From: Panorpa germanica | Lineage: Eukaryota > Arthropoda > Insecta > Mecoptera > Panorpidae | Assembly: GCA_963678705.1 (NCBI GenBank) | Contig: OY783217.1 | Coordinates: forward strand, 434,001-498,000 | Direction of reading: 5' to 3' | DNA: 64,000 nucleotides | Part shown: piece by piece, positions 1 through 11,953 of the stretch | Position numbering within the stretch: the stretch's first letter is position 1 | Layout: each line of letters begins with the position of its first letter | Notes under the pieces: generated by a model | What the model saw: the letters and a program-made list of their open reading frames with translations, nothing else | Told to the model about the DNA's origin: nothing | The model's database searches: none | Program-made: the position numbers and the translations under genes

Positions 1-405
1 TTGTTTTGTGAACTATATCTTGAGATTGAATGGGGTACAGTGGATAGAGGGTAGCGAAAGCAAAAGGGGTTGGTTTTTGAAAGAGTTTAAGGGTTGGGAT
101 TGTGTTTTTAGGTTTCGTATAACGAAGGGGGATGAAGTTGGAGGTGGTAGTGGCAATGGCAAGAAGAAAACAATCGGGATACCACTATACTTCTACGAAA
201 CAATAGATTGTGTAATATTATTGTATACTATACATTGTTAGTTTGTTCTATACATGTTATGGAACATAGTTGTATGTACGAGTTGTGTGATGAATAAGAA
301 AACTAGAAGAGTCTGATGAATGTCAAACAGAGATTTCAGCACTGGCGCACAATCGATGTTATTAACTAAACAAATTATGTTTAACTGACAATTAATGGAT
401 TTGCA
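1..405. other. AT-rich DNA, no gene recognised
   Basis: An open frame of 77 codons starting at 8 has no Met start and no recognisable motif. I see no transposon end or repeat here. The stretch just before 406 could be degraded body of the jockey-like element that follows, but I cannot read conserved reverse transcriptase motifs in it. Confidence 0.5.
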
Positions 406-693
406 TTGTTAAACAATTTATCCTTGCCAGCTTTTAAGAAATATTTAAAAGACAGTTTGATTATGCTGTCTACCTCTAATATTGAAATAATAAAAAGATT
501 CCAATCTAAACTGCTAAGGATTGTCACGAATGCACCATGGTTTGTACCTAATCACATAATACATCGGTATCTAGATATACCCACAGTTAATGAAGAAATA
601 GGTCTTAGAATCAAAGCATACAAGGAGAGAATACTTGAACATCCAAACAATTTGGCCAGCCGTCTAAAAAGAAAGTATCTCAGGACCTCTTAA
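406..693 (+). pseudogene. Jockey-like LINE reverse transcriptase, C-terminal fragment
   Basis: This 95-codon frame matches the extreme C-terminus of jockey-clade non-LTR retrotransposon ORF2, the region after the reverse transcriptase domain. Readable blocks are NIEIIKRFQSKLLR (residues 25-38), APWFVPNHIIHR (43-54) and DIPTVNEEI (57-65), followed by a basic end and a TAA stop at 691-693. Only the tail remains. The catalytic YxDD region and the endonuclease are absent, so it cannot mobilise anything. The frame opens with TTG rather than ATG, and residues 1-18 do not look like the family, so the true break with the element is probably near residue 19. 5' truncation is normal for target-primed insertion. 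The assignment to a LINE is firm; the clade (jockey rather than a close relative) is from remembered family motifs. Confidence 0.85.
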
Positions 694-1735
694 CCAACTA
701 ATCAGAATCTAGGATCTATTGAAATTGAGGGATGAGTCGATGGGCAAGACACTTTATTATTTTTACATACCTATCACTGAATGTCCTCTAAACAGGACAT
801 ATTGTAATAATCTATAGAAATCTATATCTATAGAAAATTATAGAATTTTCCAAAAATTAACCAAAATTTAAGAAGGTGGGAGCAAGAAACGGGTTTTCTG
901 TAATATCTCCTTACTAATTGGCACACTGATAAGAACATATTCTTGTAGTGCCGTTGTTTTGCTCTGTGGTTCGATGAATCGGACTAGGAATTAATAAAAC
1001 TAAACTTTACCAAACGAAATAGCTTAAATAGAAAGCAACCGCGCACTAATTCGTATTTGTTCGCCTCCATTTCTGTGAGGATAATTTATTTCTCAGTGAA
1101 TGTGAACAAGAGCAGAATAGACGAATATGTATACATAACAATATTGCGAAGAAAAACCAAATTTTTATATTTTATCTCCTATTCCACATTTGATTATTTC
1201 TAGTGTATATTTGTATACAGTTACTCTTCTAGAACGGTTAAAAAAACAGTTCATTATTAGTAGTTATCAACGTTTGATATAACCTTTCCAGTTGTGCCAG
1301 TTTTACAGCAGGCCATAAACAATACAACCAATGAAAGAAACAACCATCTCATAAACCAGGACACGCTAAATATTGATCCACTAATAATTATCGTGCAATT
1401 ATCATTCATTTAAACTGCTCGGTTATAGTCAAAGATTATTTATTTGTAGGCAATTAAACGCTAGTTTACTTTTTACGTTTCTACCATGTTGAACGCTACC
1501 TTATAATTTGATATAAATCAAAGGATTTGTTTTAAAAGTTATAGCAAATAAATTATATATTACTCATTTTTATAACAGCCTGTAATAAGACAGATTGTTC
1601 GCCAATAATAAGCACTTATCGGATGAAGAACAATGGATGTGTTTTTAGAAGAAGATAAAAATATATTCATGCTTGTGGAAGTCGTAATGTAGCATTTATA
1701 TAAATAATGAAAAAATTGTTACTTGCAAACGTTGT
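694..1735. other. LINE 3' untranslated tail, then AT-rich DNA
   Basis: The first 110-140 bases after the stop are probably the 3' untranslated region of the jockey-like fragment. A TCTATAGAAATCTATATC-type duplication near 814-835 may mark its 3' end, but no clear poly(A) tail or target duplication is visible. The remainder up to the hAT element is AT-rich with no recognised gene. Confidence 0.4.
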
Positions 1736-1743
1736 CTTGTGTA
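1736..1743. repeat. Left 8-bp target site duplication of hAT element
   Basis: The octamer CTTGTGTA directly abuts the left end of the element and is repeated perfectly at 2315-2322. Eight-base duplications are the signature of hAT transposition. Confidence 0.9.
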
Positions 1744-2314
1744 CAGTGGTGTAGCTACCGCCGTATCAATGATACGGGGCCCCTGGTCTACAGGGGCCTC
1801 AAATTTGTGTAAGCAAAAATTCTTCCTTCACTATTTGAAATCGTTAATCCTGTTTCTAAAAAAAAGTACGCCGAAAAACTGTCTGCTAAATACAGTAAAG
1901 TTCAAATCCGAAATTCAGAAAATTCCCGTTACAACTGCAGCAGCTGAAAGAAGTTTTTCGAAATTAAAACTGATCAAAAATTATCTAAGGGCCTCTATGG
2001 GACAGGAAACGCTGTCAGAGTTGTCACTATTGTTTATAGAGGCAGAAAATTAAAAAAAACTGAAATAATCTCTTAACTACGAATGATTTAATAAATAAGT
2101 TCGCCGAACAAAGGCAAGAAAAGTGTATATTTGAATTGAATTGTTTGGCTAGCTTAGTTCCTAACAGTATTAATTGTAAGTAATAACGTATAATCAATAA
2201 TTATTTTAATTCAATGCGAGCGTTCTTGTTCTTTTTGTGAAAAATCTTTACCCATCATTTGGGCCCCCTGGCAAATTTTGATACTGGGCCCGTCTAAGGC
2301 ACGCTACGCTACAG
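1744..2314 (+). mobile_element. Internally deleted hAT transposon, 571 bp, complete ends
   Basis: The left end begins CAGTGGTGTAGC. The right end, read on the other strand, begins CTGTAGCGTAGC (9 of 12 matching). Both ends carry a second conserved block just inside: GGGGCCCCTGG on the left and GGGGCCC near 2262-2268 on the right. Perfect 8-bp direct repeats flank the unit. CAGTGGCGTAGC-type ends with inner GGGCCCC blocks are typical of the ZMYM1-like hAT group. The body keeps only the last part of the transposase, so this is a deletion derivative that could only move with transposase supplied elsewhere. The intact target duplication and matching ends suggest it was inserted as a deleted copy rather than decayed in place. 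Confidence 0.92.
1898..2053 (+). pseudogene. hAT transposase C-terminal dimerisation domain fragment
   Basis: This 3' half of a 104-codon open frame encodes the hAT-family C-terminal dimerisation region: IPVTTAAAERSFSKLKLIKN then YLRASMGQETLSELSLLFIE, ending at a stop just after the domain. The AERSFSKLK...LRxxM.QErLs.L pattern is the recognisable core. The N-terminal BED zinc finger and the catalytic acidic residues are missing. The upstream part of the frame reads through terminal-repeat DNA and is not native protein, so the apparent start at 1739 lies outside the element and is meaningless. Confidence 0.9.
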
Positions 2315-2322
2315 CTTGTGTA
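2315..2322. repeat. Right 8-bp target site duplication of hAT element
   Basis: CTTGTGTA follows directly after the terminal GCTACAG and is identical to 1736-1743. Confidence 0.9.
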
Positions 2323-5300
2323 GAACAGAGGTGCGGGTGCGTGAAGATATTCAGGTTTATTATTAATTAAAACATTCTTTATTAGTACAATGTCTTACTC
2401 ATATATAGATACTACTGATGTAACATTTGGCCAACGTAAAATAGATTCTACAAATAATCAATCAACTTTCCAGCAAATAACTAAATAGAATCAATCCAAT
2501 TAATAATAAAAAAAAAAAGAAATAACCTCATCAAATAAAATCCAATATATATTTTAATTACATTTTTTTAATTACTCATATTTCATTAACACATTCCCCC
2601 ATTATTTTCGCCCTTCGCAATATCCTAGTAGATATCTCACCTACCCTATCATCGGGTTGCGGATGGGGGGTGTTAATACTACTTTCATGCAATACAATAT
2701 CGGGTTATTAACGTTTACAATCAGTTCTGAGTGGAGAAGAAGGGTCTCTCACCTCGTCGTTATCCCCCCTCTTCCTTCCACTTCCCTTTCTCACACGGCG
2801 GCCACACACCCACGTTGGACTACACAGCTGCACTAATTAGAACTTGGACAACACAATATCGCTAGGCGCTAGCCCCTGCCCCTGCCCCGGCCCCAACGTT
2901 GGATTCTACAAAGAGAATCATTTTACACAATTAGTTTAAAATATTAATTTAGTAAATTGAATTGTTTTGTGATAAATTACTTTATACGTAGAAATTCGGC
3001 GAAGAATCGTTGTAAGAAAAACCGTTGTTTATTTTAACTAATTACTATACTATATTTTATTAATTAATAACTTTCAATATTATTACCTAATTATAAATCA
3101 AAAATTTCACATCAACAAAAAATACGAAAACACCCTGTGCCTAGAAAAATAATTTATTAAGTTTTTTTCATGATCATAAATCCAACTCGTGGCGCCACCT
3201 CAAAAATAATAGCACTTTGTTGTAGTGATAGAATAGATCGTCCACAGGGTGTTCACAAAGTTCAAACAGGGAGGTTTTTGTTTCTGAATTCGTTGCGTGA
3301 GCGTGACTCACAATCAGACTTGGATATTTGGATGTATTCAGTTGTTTTTATAATTACAGTAGAGGGCAGCTCGATCGTTTGAAGTCAGAGACCGCGTTTT
3401 ATGCGCACTACGGATGGCTACAGTGTGTTATTAAATGTAGAAATATTATTTCATCGTCACGAGTATGATCTTTGGCCGTAGCTTGTATAACAAGTACAGC
3501 GATAGTAAAGTTCTAATAAGCAAAGCAATGTAATAGACGCATAACATAGAATTAAATTGTGCGAGTTGGAGATTGTGGATTAGTTTTATATTCACAATTG
3601 CGAAAATCTATTTGAAACTCAACATTCTGAAGAAATAGAAGTGCAATAGACACTACTATAACCTTGTTAATAAAGGAGCGAGCTACTGAGTACAGCTACT
3701 GCCTCTAAACACTCGTATGCCAATAGCTCGGCGGATCACACGATGTGGACTAGTGAATAGTTACTACCTGAGACAGCAGTCAAGTCATTAATTAATTAAT
3801 GAGTTATTATCAAGCAGAGGACACCGCATTTGATATCAATTAAACTATTGATAATTGTAAGCGACTGATTAACTCGTAGAAGACAGTAATTCTCATAACA
3901 CGAGAGCAGCTGTACCGTGTAAGCTAGGCTTAAGTACGCGTTGAATAATAAAATTAGTTGAAATAAGAAATTTCAAAACGCTTTCAATTTTAAATTGTTA
4001 TCTACCAAAAATACAACAATTAAAAGTTAATACAATCGACTGTACGTTCATACAGATAAAAATGGATCCATGTATACTTATGACAATTCTGAATTCGTTG
4101 TAACAAACAAAATATTGTTAACGAATGGTGCTTTTTAATTGCACTAAAATAAACAAATAATTAGCACAAACAAAATCACAACTAAATCTAAAATTAAACT
4201 AGAAGCTAATTAAACAAGACACGACAAAAGATGGATGATGTTTATTTTTCAAACACATACAACAAGTATATGAACAATCCTATACTTTTACTAATTAATA
4301 TCTCAAATTGCAGTTACTATTCGCTGTTAAACTACAGTTATGTAACTGAACTCTTAATCTGACCTGATGTGCTTGTGTAAAAGGTCAATCAAATAGAACT
4401 GCAGTGATTGGGCTATTGGAATATGACAAATTCCAAAAAATAAAATAAATCAAAATACAGTAATAAATTAGTCAGAATGTATCTAACCAACATCGACCGT
4501 ATAAATTCAATAACAAGAATGTTAAGCATTTTTCAATAAAAATTCTTTGCTGAAATTATTGTAATTTTAACGAAGGACTAAGAATACCATTGGGATAAAT
4601 TAATTACTATAAATTATAGCTTACAATGATCTATTCGTGAATGTGTACAATGCTTATTATAGGCTATAGGAATATGAAATAATAGTGATAGATACAACAT
4701 TAAAATAAAATACAACCATAGTGAAAGTATGGACAAAGCATGGCTGATGATATGATGTCCCGATCAAATTAATTCGATTGTGATTTATTATGAGAAATGA
4801 ACGGGATAGATATATATTAATTATTATTTAATTAATTATGTGTCAGAATTACAGAAAATTTATGATTTATCGAATTGAAATAAAACTATACAATATAGAA
4901 AGGGTACAAATATGAATATAACAACCACTAATAATATACTTGGTTTAAGTAAAACACAGGCGAAATATTCCTGGCAGAAAGACTAATTTATCAGATAAAG
5001 AAATCACAAACTAAAACATAATTTTATTAAAGAAGACTCTTATTTAAAACCGCGATTTTCAATTAATCTAAAAATGCTCCACAAGTATCTCCATCCTATA
5101 CTTTTACGGTACAGTGGTGTATTGAGAATGTTACTACACCCTACTGACAAATTCGCTGGTTGCAGTGTGAGATATAGCCCTAAGAATTAATAACGCGTAC
5201 GGTATTAGATGGCATTCGATATATGGTCATATTATAGTCAATTTGTTGATCAGGTTCACAGTAGACCACCTGACCACCTATACTATACACTATAAGATGT

Positions 5301-5894
5301 AATATGTAGTCGGAACAGATGTGTGTGCGTGTGTCCCTGTTAACAGCGAGAATGAACCGTAATCAGCATTCCACCTACTAATCAAAATGCTATTAATTAC
5401 AGCAAATATCTAATTGAGGAATGACATATTATATTGATGAATGCAGAGACAAAATGGCGAATTCAGACAATCCCTCGTAATATTATTACCACCTCTTATC
5501 GGAGAGGTACTTCACTGTCCTCCTTCAGCCATTGTAGTTTCATTTATACGACTTATGTATTACAACTATGTACAAAAATCCAATACACTACAGATATATA
5601 ATATTATATATAGGTATATAGGTAATTCAAATAAAAATATAAGTATATAATAATGTAGTATTTTTCTTGTATATAATCAAATGCACATTATCATAGTTAA
5701 GCTAGAGAATTTATAACAAGCTATTACCAGTAATTACAGATCTGGGAACAAAAAATAAAATAATGCAGTAAAAAAAAGATTATTGTTATATTGAATAAAA
5801 CGATCACCAATGTTGCCGGCAGTTAACAGTAACAATAGGGTGAAAAACGTAAAAGGATCGAAATCAGTGATGATCAAGATGCGGTCCTATCAAG
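2323..5894. other. Non-genic AT-rich stretch with a GC-rich patch
   Basis: No gene is recognised. The 2640-2895 segment is unusually GC-rich for the window and includes a short CCCCTG tandem run (2873-2894). Open frames at 3170-3382 and 5441-5650 have no domain signature. A small foldback, CAGTGGTGTA (5112-5121) against TACACCCTACTG (5135-5146), resembles the hAT terminus at 1744 but has no duplication. Confidence 0.5.
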
Positions 5895-6329
5895 ATGGGG
5901 TTGTGTCCTATGTCTTAATTTCTATAAAACTGTACTATAAATTGATAAAGTGGGTGGGTTACTAGAACCTCAAATGTTCAATTATTTTTTAATAACTCCT
6001 TATATGTTAGGAGATATTAACAATTAAAAAAGTCATTTTGTCTCTTTAATTTTTAAAGGGATTCAACGTTGTACACATTCCAAGTGCATGTGACATCACA
6101 TTCCTTGTGTAAGGTTACCAACCTTACAAATCATAAATTTCTGCTATTATTTACAGCTATTTCAAAAAACAATAAAATTTCAATATTATGTCTACCGTAA
6201 CAGGGTTAAATTTAATAAAAACTTATTATTCTTTGACTTAACTTGATTATTTCGACTACCAACAGCTACAAAACATTACCACAGCACTGACCTACTCAAC
6301 AAATAACTGTCGTTAAAATGCATTTCACC
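5895..6329 (+). repeat. Dispersed repeat, copy A (3'-truncated)
   Basis: About 435 bases align almost end to end, in the same orientation, with 62022-62456. Landmarks in order are TTGTGTCCTATGTCTTAATT, ACCTCAAATGTTCAATTATT, GGGATTCAACGTTGTACACA and CAGCACTGACCTACTCAACA. Differences are scattered substitutions and small indels, as expected for diverged copies. Copy A has a degenerate left terminus (ATGGGGTTGTGTCCT) but lacks the last ~116 bases and right inverted repeat of the copy at 62 kb. No coding frame is shared. It is best read as a non-autonomous DNA transposon remnant of unassigned superfamily. Confidence 0.8.
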
Positions 6330-7852
6330 AACTTTAACTTTAGGCCTTACATTCTTGTGGAACTTCTAGGAATATTTGTAATTTACTTATAGAATGTTTA
6401 TAATTGATTACTCTATTTCCAACATCATCCAGAACCGACCTAGTTACTCTACTTATATCGTTATCACTAAGCCCTTCGGAATAAAATTGTTTTCCTTCAC
6501 TAACCTAGATCAAGTACGAGAGAGAGAAGCAGGGTGCAACCTGAGATAGGCATAGGAGGGATGATCTGATATAAATTAGGGGTTTAGATGTAACTATACC
6601 AATAAGGGTCCATTATATGTAACACGCAATGTCAAACCAAATACTATTATTAAATTTAGATTTGAAAATAAATAATTACATTAATTATAAAAATATTTTT
6701 ACTATTAGAAATTGTAAAACATTCTAAAATTAAAGTAAATGGACAGATTGTTATGTTGTTCATTAGACAATTTATGAGATAGACGACCATTAGTATTTTA
6801 AAAATATTTTTAATAATGCAAAGTGAACAAAGCATCTGTTACCTCTTCGTGTTTGAATTTCTCTATTGACATGACAGTAGTAGACCAGGTAAGGGTTTCT
6901 GAAGCTAGTAGGGCTTCAATTATTGAGGGTCAGGTTAAAACGTTGGCTATCCAATTTTAAATTAATTTGAAACCACCAATTTTTAATCAACATGTCAAAA
7001 TATAGATTCATATAATAAATACAAAGGACGACTAAGCAAAGTTTGGAAAACTGAAGCGAGGTATGATTTAGAATTTGTATGTGATTCTAACCACAACTAA
7101 TAAAATAAATAATACAAACACATTATTTTAATAAATTCCTTTGACTACACACATATTTTAATAAATATTCTTATTTAGCCCTAAACAATAGTTAAAACCT
7201 CGCCGTTAACTAATAGTTTCACGCCCCACTGAATTTTAATAAAGAAATAGTTTATAACATATTTCTGTCATCAAATTACCTAGAACGTGTCAATCAAATA
7301 GGTAACACCACTACTACCACACAATGTTCACACACGCACAGACACAGACATAAACACATAAAGCAATTATATTATTACATAATGACACGGCAGATGCTGG
7401 CGACGCATAACGGCCTGAAGGGGAATTAAAATAATTCAATACCTCCAGCCTATTACATTAGAATAGTACGTAGTGCTGTTCATAAGATATAAATAAGAAA
7501 ATTAATTTTGTATTATATTAGATTTAATTATAAATCCAATTCTACAAACACATAGGGATTAGTTCTATGACACTGTCAGTGATTGTACTTTAAAAGAGCA
7601 CCGTAATTAAAAATCTTAACTAACACTTTTTACCATTGCCATTAAATTTATGTTCGACTCTTTCAGTCATATCAATTACAAATTCTTGAATTATGACGAC
7701 ACGTCGGCTGTCACTAGACTCTAAATCAATAAATTTCTCAGTGTTAAATCATTTATTTGTTAATTTCAATTATAACTGACTGTAACGTAGAAGTCAGCTT
7801 TTATTAAATGCAAAATCAATAAACGTAGATTATTTATGTTTTTGATTTACAG
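6330..7852. other. AT-rich DNA, nothing recognised
   Basis: There is no coding frame of note, no inverted-repeat pair and no LINE motif. If the candidate exon at 7853 is real, this would be its upstream intron. Confidence 0.5.
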
Positions 7853-8002
7853 ATCCGCTCACTTTTTGAAAAGAAATGTTGCAAAAAGTACATTAATGAA
7901 CAAGCTATCGTTAAATCTATTGATGAGTGCCACACAGAATTTAAAATCAATCAGACAGTTATGGATACTAACAAAAAAATGTGTTGTAAGATTCATAATT
8001 AA
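7853..8002 (+). CDS. Candidate cysteine-rich terminal exon (unidentified)
   Basis: A strong splice acceptor (TGTTTTTGATTTACAG ending at 7852) is followed directly by 49 codons and a TAA at 8000-8002. The peptide has five cysteines in a CC-x15-C-x17-CC arrangement: KKCCKKY near residues 7-13, DECH at 24-27 and MCCKIHN at the end. Possible polyadenylation signals AATAAA lie at 8012-8017 and 8101-8106. The spacing suggests a small disulfide-bonded secreted protein, but I cannot match it to a family. It is not the six-cysteine odorant-binding pattern or the insulin A-chain pattern. There is no in-frame Met: the frame closes upstream at a TAG (7826-7828), so it needs an upstream exon that I could not find. 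A 57-codon open frame is not rare by chance in AT-rich DNA. Confidence 0.28.
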   Translation: MRSLFEKKCCKKYINEQAIVKSIDECHTEFKINQTVMDTNKKMCCKIHN

Positions 8003-8680
8003 AATGCAGGAAATAAATTATTTTAATTCTATGATACGATTGTCGAAATCGTTCTTCCAGTAAAATTGTGTTGTTGACAGCACTACATAGCACCAATAAC
8101 AATAAATCCCATATTTTTCTCCAGGCCAAAACATATTTTTGAAGGGATTTAGTATTTACATTAGCTTGAATATAAATGTATGAATTTAATAATATTTTAT
8201 TAATGAAAATACAAATACAACACGGTACTTTGTATATTGCATTTGTGTTATGCAAATTAAGTATTAAATTCAAATCATTTTAATTTGTATTATTTTGAAC
8301 ATTTTATATTTTATTTTATTACTGGTATATTCATTTGGAGGGGGATGATCCATGTTGAAGTGTTATTTAAATAGGGTAGTTAGTACCGTTACCTTTCACC
8401 ACACATCAATTGTTTATAATTATCATTTAATTGTTAATATTAATTTTAAAAACATTTTATTTTGCATTTAAACATTTTTTCAATTTCCATACATATACGT
8501 TGCGTTTTACCATTTATTCATTTCTATTATTTTATTTATTTTCTGTTGGTAATAGAGGAAACGCATTTTAATATTAAAAAGTCCATTTGTTGATTGAAAA
8601 ACTATTCTTTAAATGTTATATAGAAAACAGGGTGTTTCAAAATGTTTGCATTGTTATCTAGAGAATATAAATTAGTATAT

Positions 8681-8716
8681 TTTCGCATATTACAAATGTA
8701 AAGGTAATATGCGAAA
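8681..8716. repeat. Perfect 13-bp hairpin with 10-base loop
   Basis: TTTCGCATATTAC (8681-8693) is the exact reverse complement of 8704-8716, with loop 8694-8703. It lies 50 bases after an ACAGGGTGTTTC motif, a sequence common at insect repeat ends. The hairpin may therefore be part of a transposon terminus, but no second end is identified. Confidence 0.6.
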
Positions 8717-9994
8717 GGATCTGGCATTTTACCGGCAAATGCGAGCCAGTGAAACTTGCCTCTGTTCCCTAAAAGGGTCAGTGTGCAAACGACGTTAGTA
8801 TTTCCAATGTTAGTAAATGCACTTTCTTTTTGCTTTTTTCGTTGTTTTACAGTTTTTTCATGGTTAAAATAAATGTTTTGTGTAATTTAATATATTATTT
8901 CTCAGATATAGATTTTTTTTTAATAGTTTATTTTTTTACTACAATAAGTTTTTGAAGATGGGTGACCATTGCTGCACTGATTTAATACTGTAATACTTCT
9001 GTATTATTAAAAAACAAGAATTTACTTGTTAACTATTAAAAAATCCGTATTCAGTTACAAAGATAATTGCAACAGACAGTGGTAGCGGATCGGGTCTAAA
9101 CCTTATTACCTGAATTACTTTATCCACCTGGCGTAAGGCTCTTAAAGCAAATCACTTTTATAAATCGACCATTCACGTAAAAAGTTTTAAGTAACAAAAC
9201 TTTAAAATTGAAAATCATAATTACTCTTTGTCAGACATAACACGAAACCGTCCGATATGGATCCGATCTCTTCCACTCCCTAACGTCTTCCTTCTTCTAA
9301 GGAATTGTCCCTACTCCTTTCAAATGGACGTGTTCATTGTTTTAAGTTTACAATTGTTGTAGCTGTACGATTGTAGGGAATGTAAATTGCTTGTAGCTGC
9401 AATGTTTGTCTTGTGCTGTTCGTACGTAATACATATGATTGTTGGGTTTCCTGCTAAATTCATATTACATTAAACCGTCAAACATTTTTATTACTGTTGC
9501 ATACGTCTAATATCTGAACGGCAAACTAACATGAAGCTATAAGCAGACTAAAACACTGAAGTTGTAAGGCAATCGTGCATTCTGTTATTTTAATTTACCC
9601 AAAAAATGTGTTCTTCGGGTTTGACGCTATATTTTTTAGTGATTGGTTGTTCTTTATAATAATAAACTAATTAGGTAGTGCACAGATATATAAGGCTAAC
9701 ATACCGTAATAATAAGAGTAAACATCGGATATAGCCTAACGTAAAATTAAGTAAAAAAAGAAACCAATCCATTTGAGAATATGCTCAGATATATTCTGAG
9801 AATTTTCTCATGAAGTTAATCAATACAAATCTTACAACTTCAGTGATATTCTTGTTTCGTCGCATATTATAATGCCAACTAAAAACCTCTGTATTTCTGC
9901 ATTAGATTGTATAGGTATATTTTTCACATAGAAAATGCTACAGTATATAAAACGTCTGTATAGTCCTAGCTGAACATTGAACAGGATCAACATA

Positions 9995-10005
9995 CCCCCC
10001 CCCCC
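9995..10005 (+). repeat. Poly-C tract (11 bases)
   Basis: Eleven consecutive C residues are followed by a pyrimidine-rich CCACTCCACCTCCTCC-like run. This is simple sequence and unusual in such AT-rich surroundings. Confidence 0.9.
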
Positions 10006-11953
10006 ACTCCACCTCCTCCTCGCTCAATTCACAACCTTTCACCTCCTCTGAAAATCCTTGTGAGTTCTAAACAACCAACTGCGATTGTACGAAACGGGCG
10101 GAAATGTATTTTAGTTTTGTCAAAACATAATATGATGTGTCGTGGTTTTGGTTGAATGTTGGAAGTAATATAGACATTATACGACTTCTACGAATTCGTG
10201 AATATTTTGGAGAATTTAATGGTCGAAATCGTTGAGGAATTGACATTAGCTTTCCAAAAACAAGTCGCTGTTCGATAATGATATCTCTGACGCCCAGGAT
10301 GGCATTAAATCTTACAATGAAGAATTTCTTTTCATGAGACTTTATATTTTCAACATTGTCTTAAAATAGTAAAGAGAAAAAATGCAATTTTAATTAGTAA
10401 AGACTACCAACATTAAGAAAATAGGTCTACTAAATAAAACTGAACTTGCCCCATTTTCAAAATGAACGGCTCAATCCATAAATTTCATCAAACATTAATA
10501 TTTAAACCCAACTTATCTAAAATTCTGTCAACAAAGCTTACTTTTATTTAATAATTTTAATACTAAAATACGAACAAAACAAATGTAAAACTCCAGTAGT
10601 GATAAAAGTCGCTTATTTGTTTTACCGGCAGCTACAGAGAATTTTGGAATCACATATGACTTAGAATATTCTTATCTCTATCTATATACACATATATATT
10701 TTTATAAAAAATCAATAACGCAATAAATCTTACTATCAAAATATAGTTTAAAACAGCTTAACTATATATAATCAATTCACTCTGCGTAGAATTTTACTTT
10801 ATACGAATAAAAAATATTTCAAATAAAACCGACAAAAACATGTGTCACATAAAACGCTATGTTATGGGTGTTGCTAAGGGAGTTTACATAGAGTGCGCCG
10901 AATGGAACGGAACTGAAGTATTCATGTCAAAAATAACACACTGCAAAAAATTAGTTTAAAGGGCAACCTCTCCAATAAGTTCAAAATTGGGCTAGTTCTC
11001 ATTTTTTAATTTATTTATTAAAAAATATTTCTACCAATTGTCAGATTTCTACGCATTAATATGTGTTATTTACTGGTACTGGATTGAAATCGTTCGTATT
11101 CACATTCGTGTACATGAACGTTTACTCTGTAAATATCAAGTATTTGGACACGAACACGAATATGTAGCTAGCGGTGGACATTACAAAAACAAATCTTCAT
11201 TTAAAAGTTATTAAAAATATTCATCTCTTAAAATGCATTTTTTAATGAAAGACATTAAATTAAAATTGTAATAAAACTGCGTTTCGTTTTAGAGTAAAAT
11301 AATCTTAATTTATTTTATAGCTTCTTAGCCCACCCTGTATAATATTAAAAACGGTTTCAAAGTATCGATATCCGGCGGATACTTTTATTATTTTAGATAA
11401 AATTTGGATGCAGCCTTAAGATCATTAATAGCCTTTACAGTAGCCGCGACATAAAATGAATACCAAAAAAATATCAATCAAGATCACAGATGTGCTAGGG
11501 AAGCAGTGCATAGTTTAAGTGTGCTCGCTGCTTTAGGTTCATTATTATTCCTTTTACAAAATCTCCGATACTGATACAATAAATTACGGGGTTGATAAAT
11601 GTGATTGAATTAGATGGAAATTGTTTAAACTTGAAGAACTAAATCAAAAAGTATAATAAACTAATTTCATATTCAACAGATTTGTATAAATAAACATATG
11701 ACTTGTGGTTCGTTTGAGGCCATAAATTATGTGACGTAAAATATATAAAAAAAATGTGTCATGGCGTCAGAGAATTTGTGAGTCCTGTAGTCCGATGACT
11801 GTAACGCAGCTACAGGGTGCCTTGTAAGGTACACGTTATCTTCATTTTATATTTTTATCAAATCACAATTTTCTATTCTCTTCTTTAGAAGAAAGAAGCT
11901 TTATCTATGACTTTATCTGTACGTTTGCTCATATAAATGCATTTCTAGCCGCT

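Larger units (their letters stand above)
8003..11953. other. AT-rich non-genic stretch with hairpin and poly-C tract
   Basis: This interval holds a perfect 13-bp hairpin (8681-8716), an 11-base C tract (9995-10005) and an imperfect inverted pair near 11096-11160 whose arms share TATTC and TTCGTGT blocks. No protein-coding gene is recognised. The 101-codon minus-strand frame at 7968-8273 is AT-rich and featureless. Confidence 0.5.

Noticed and set aside
968..980. GGTTCGATGAATC as a tRNA B box
   Set aside because: It lacks the B-box CC end, and no A box or acceptor stem is found upstream.
9075..9090. CAGTGGTAGCGG as another hAT end
   Set aside because: No inverted partner and no inner GGGCCC-type block.
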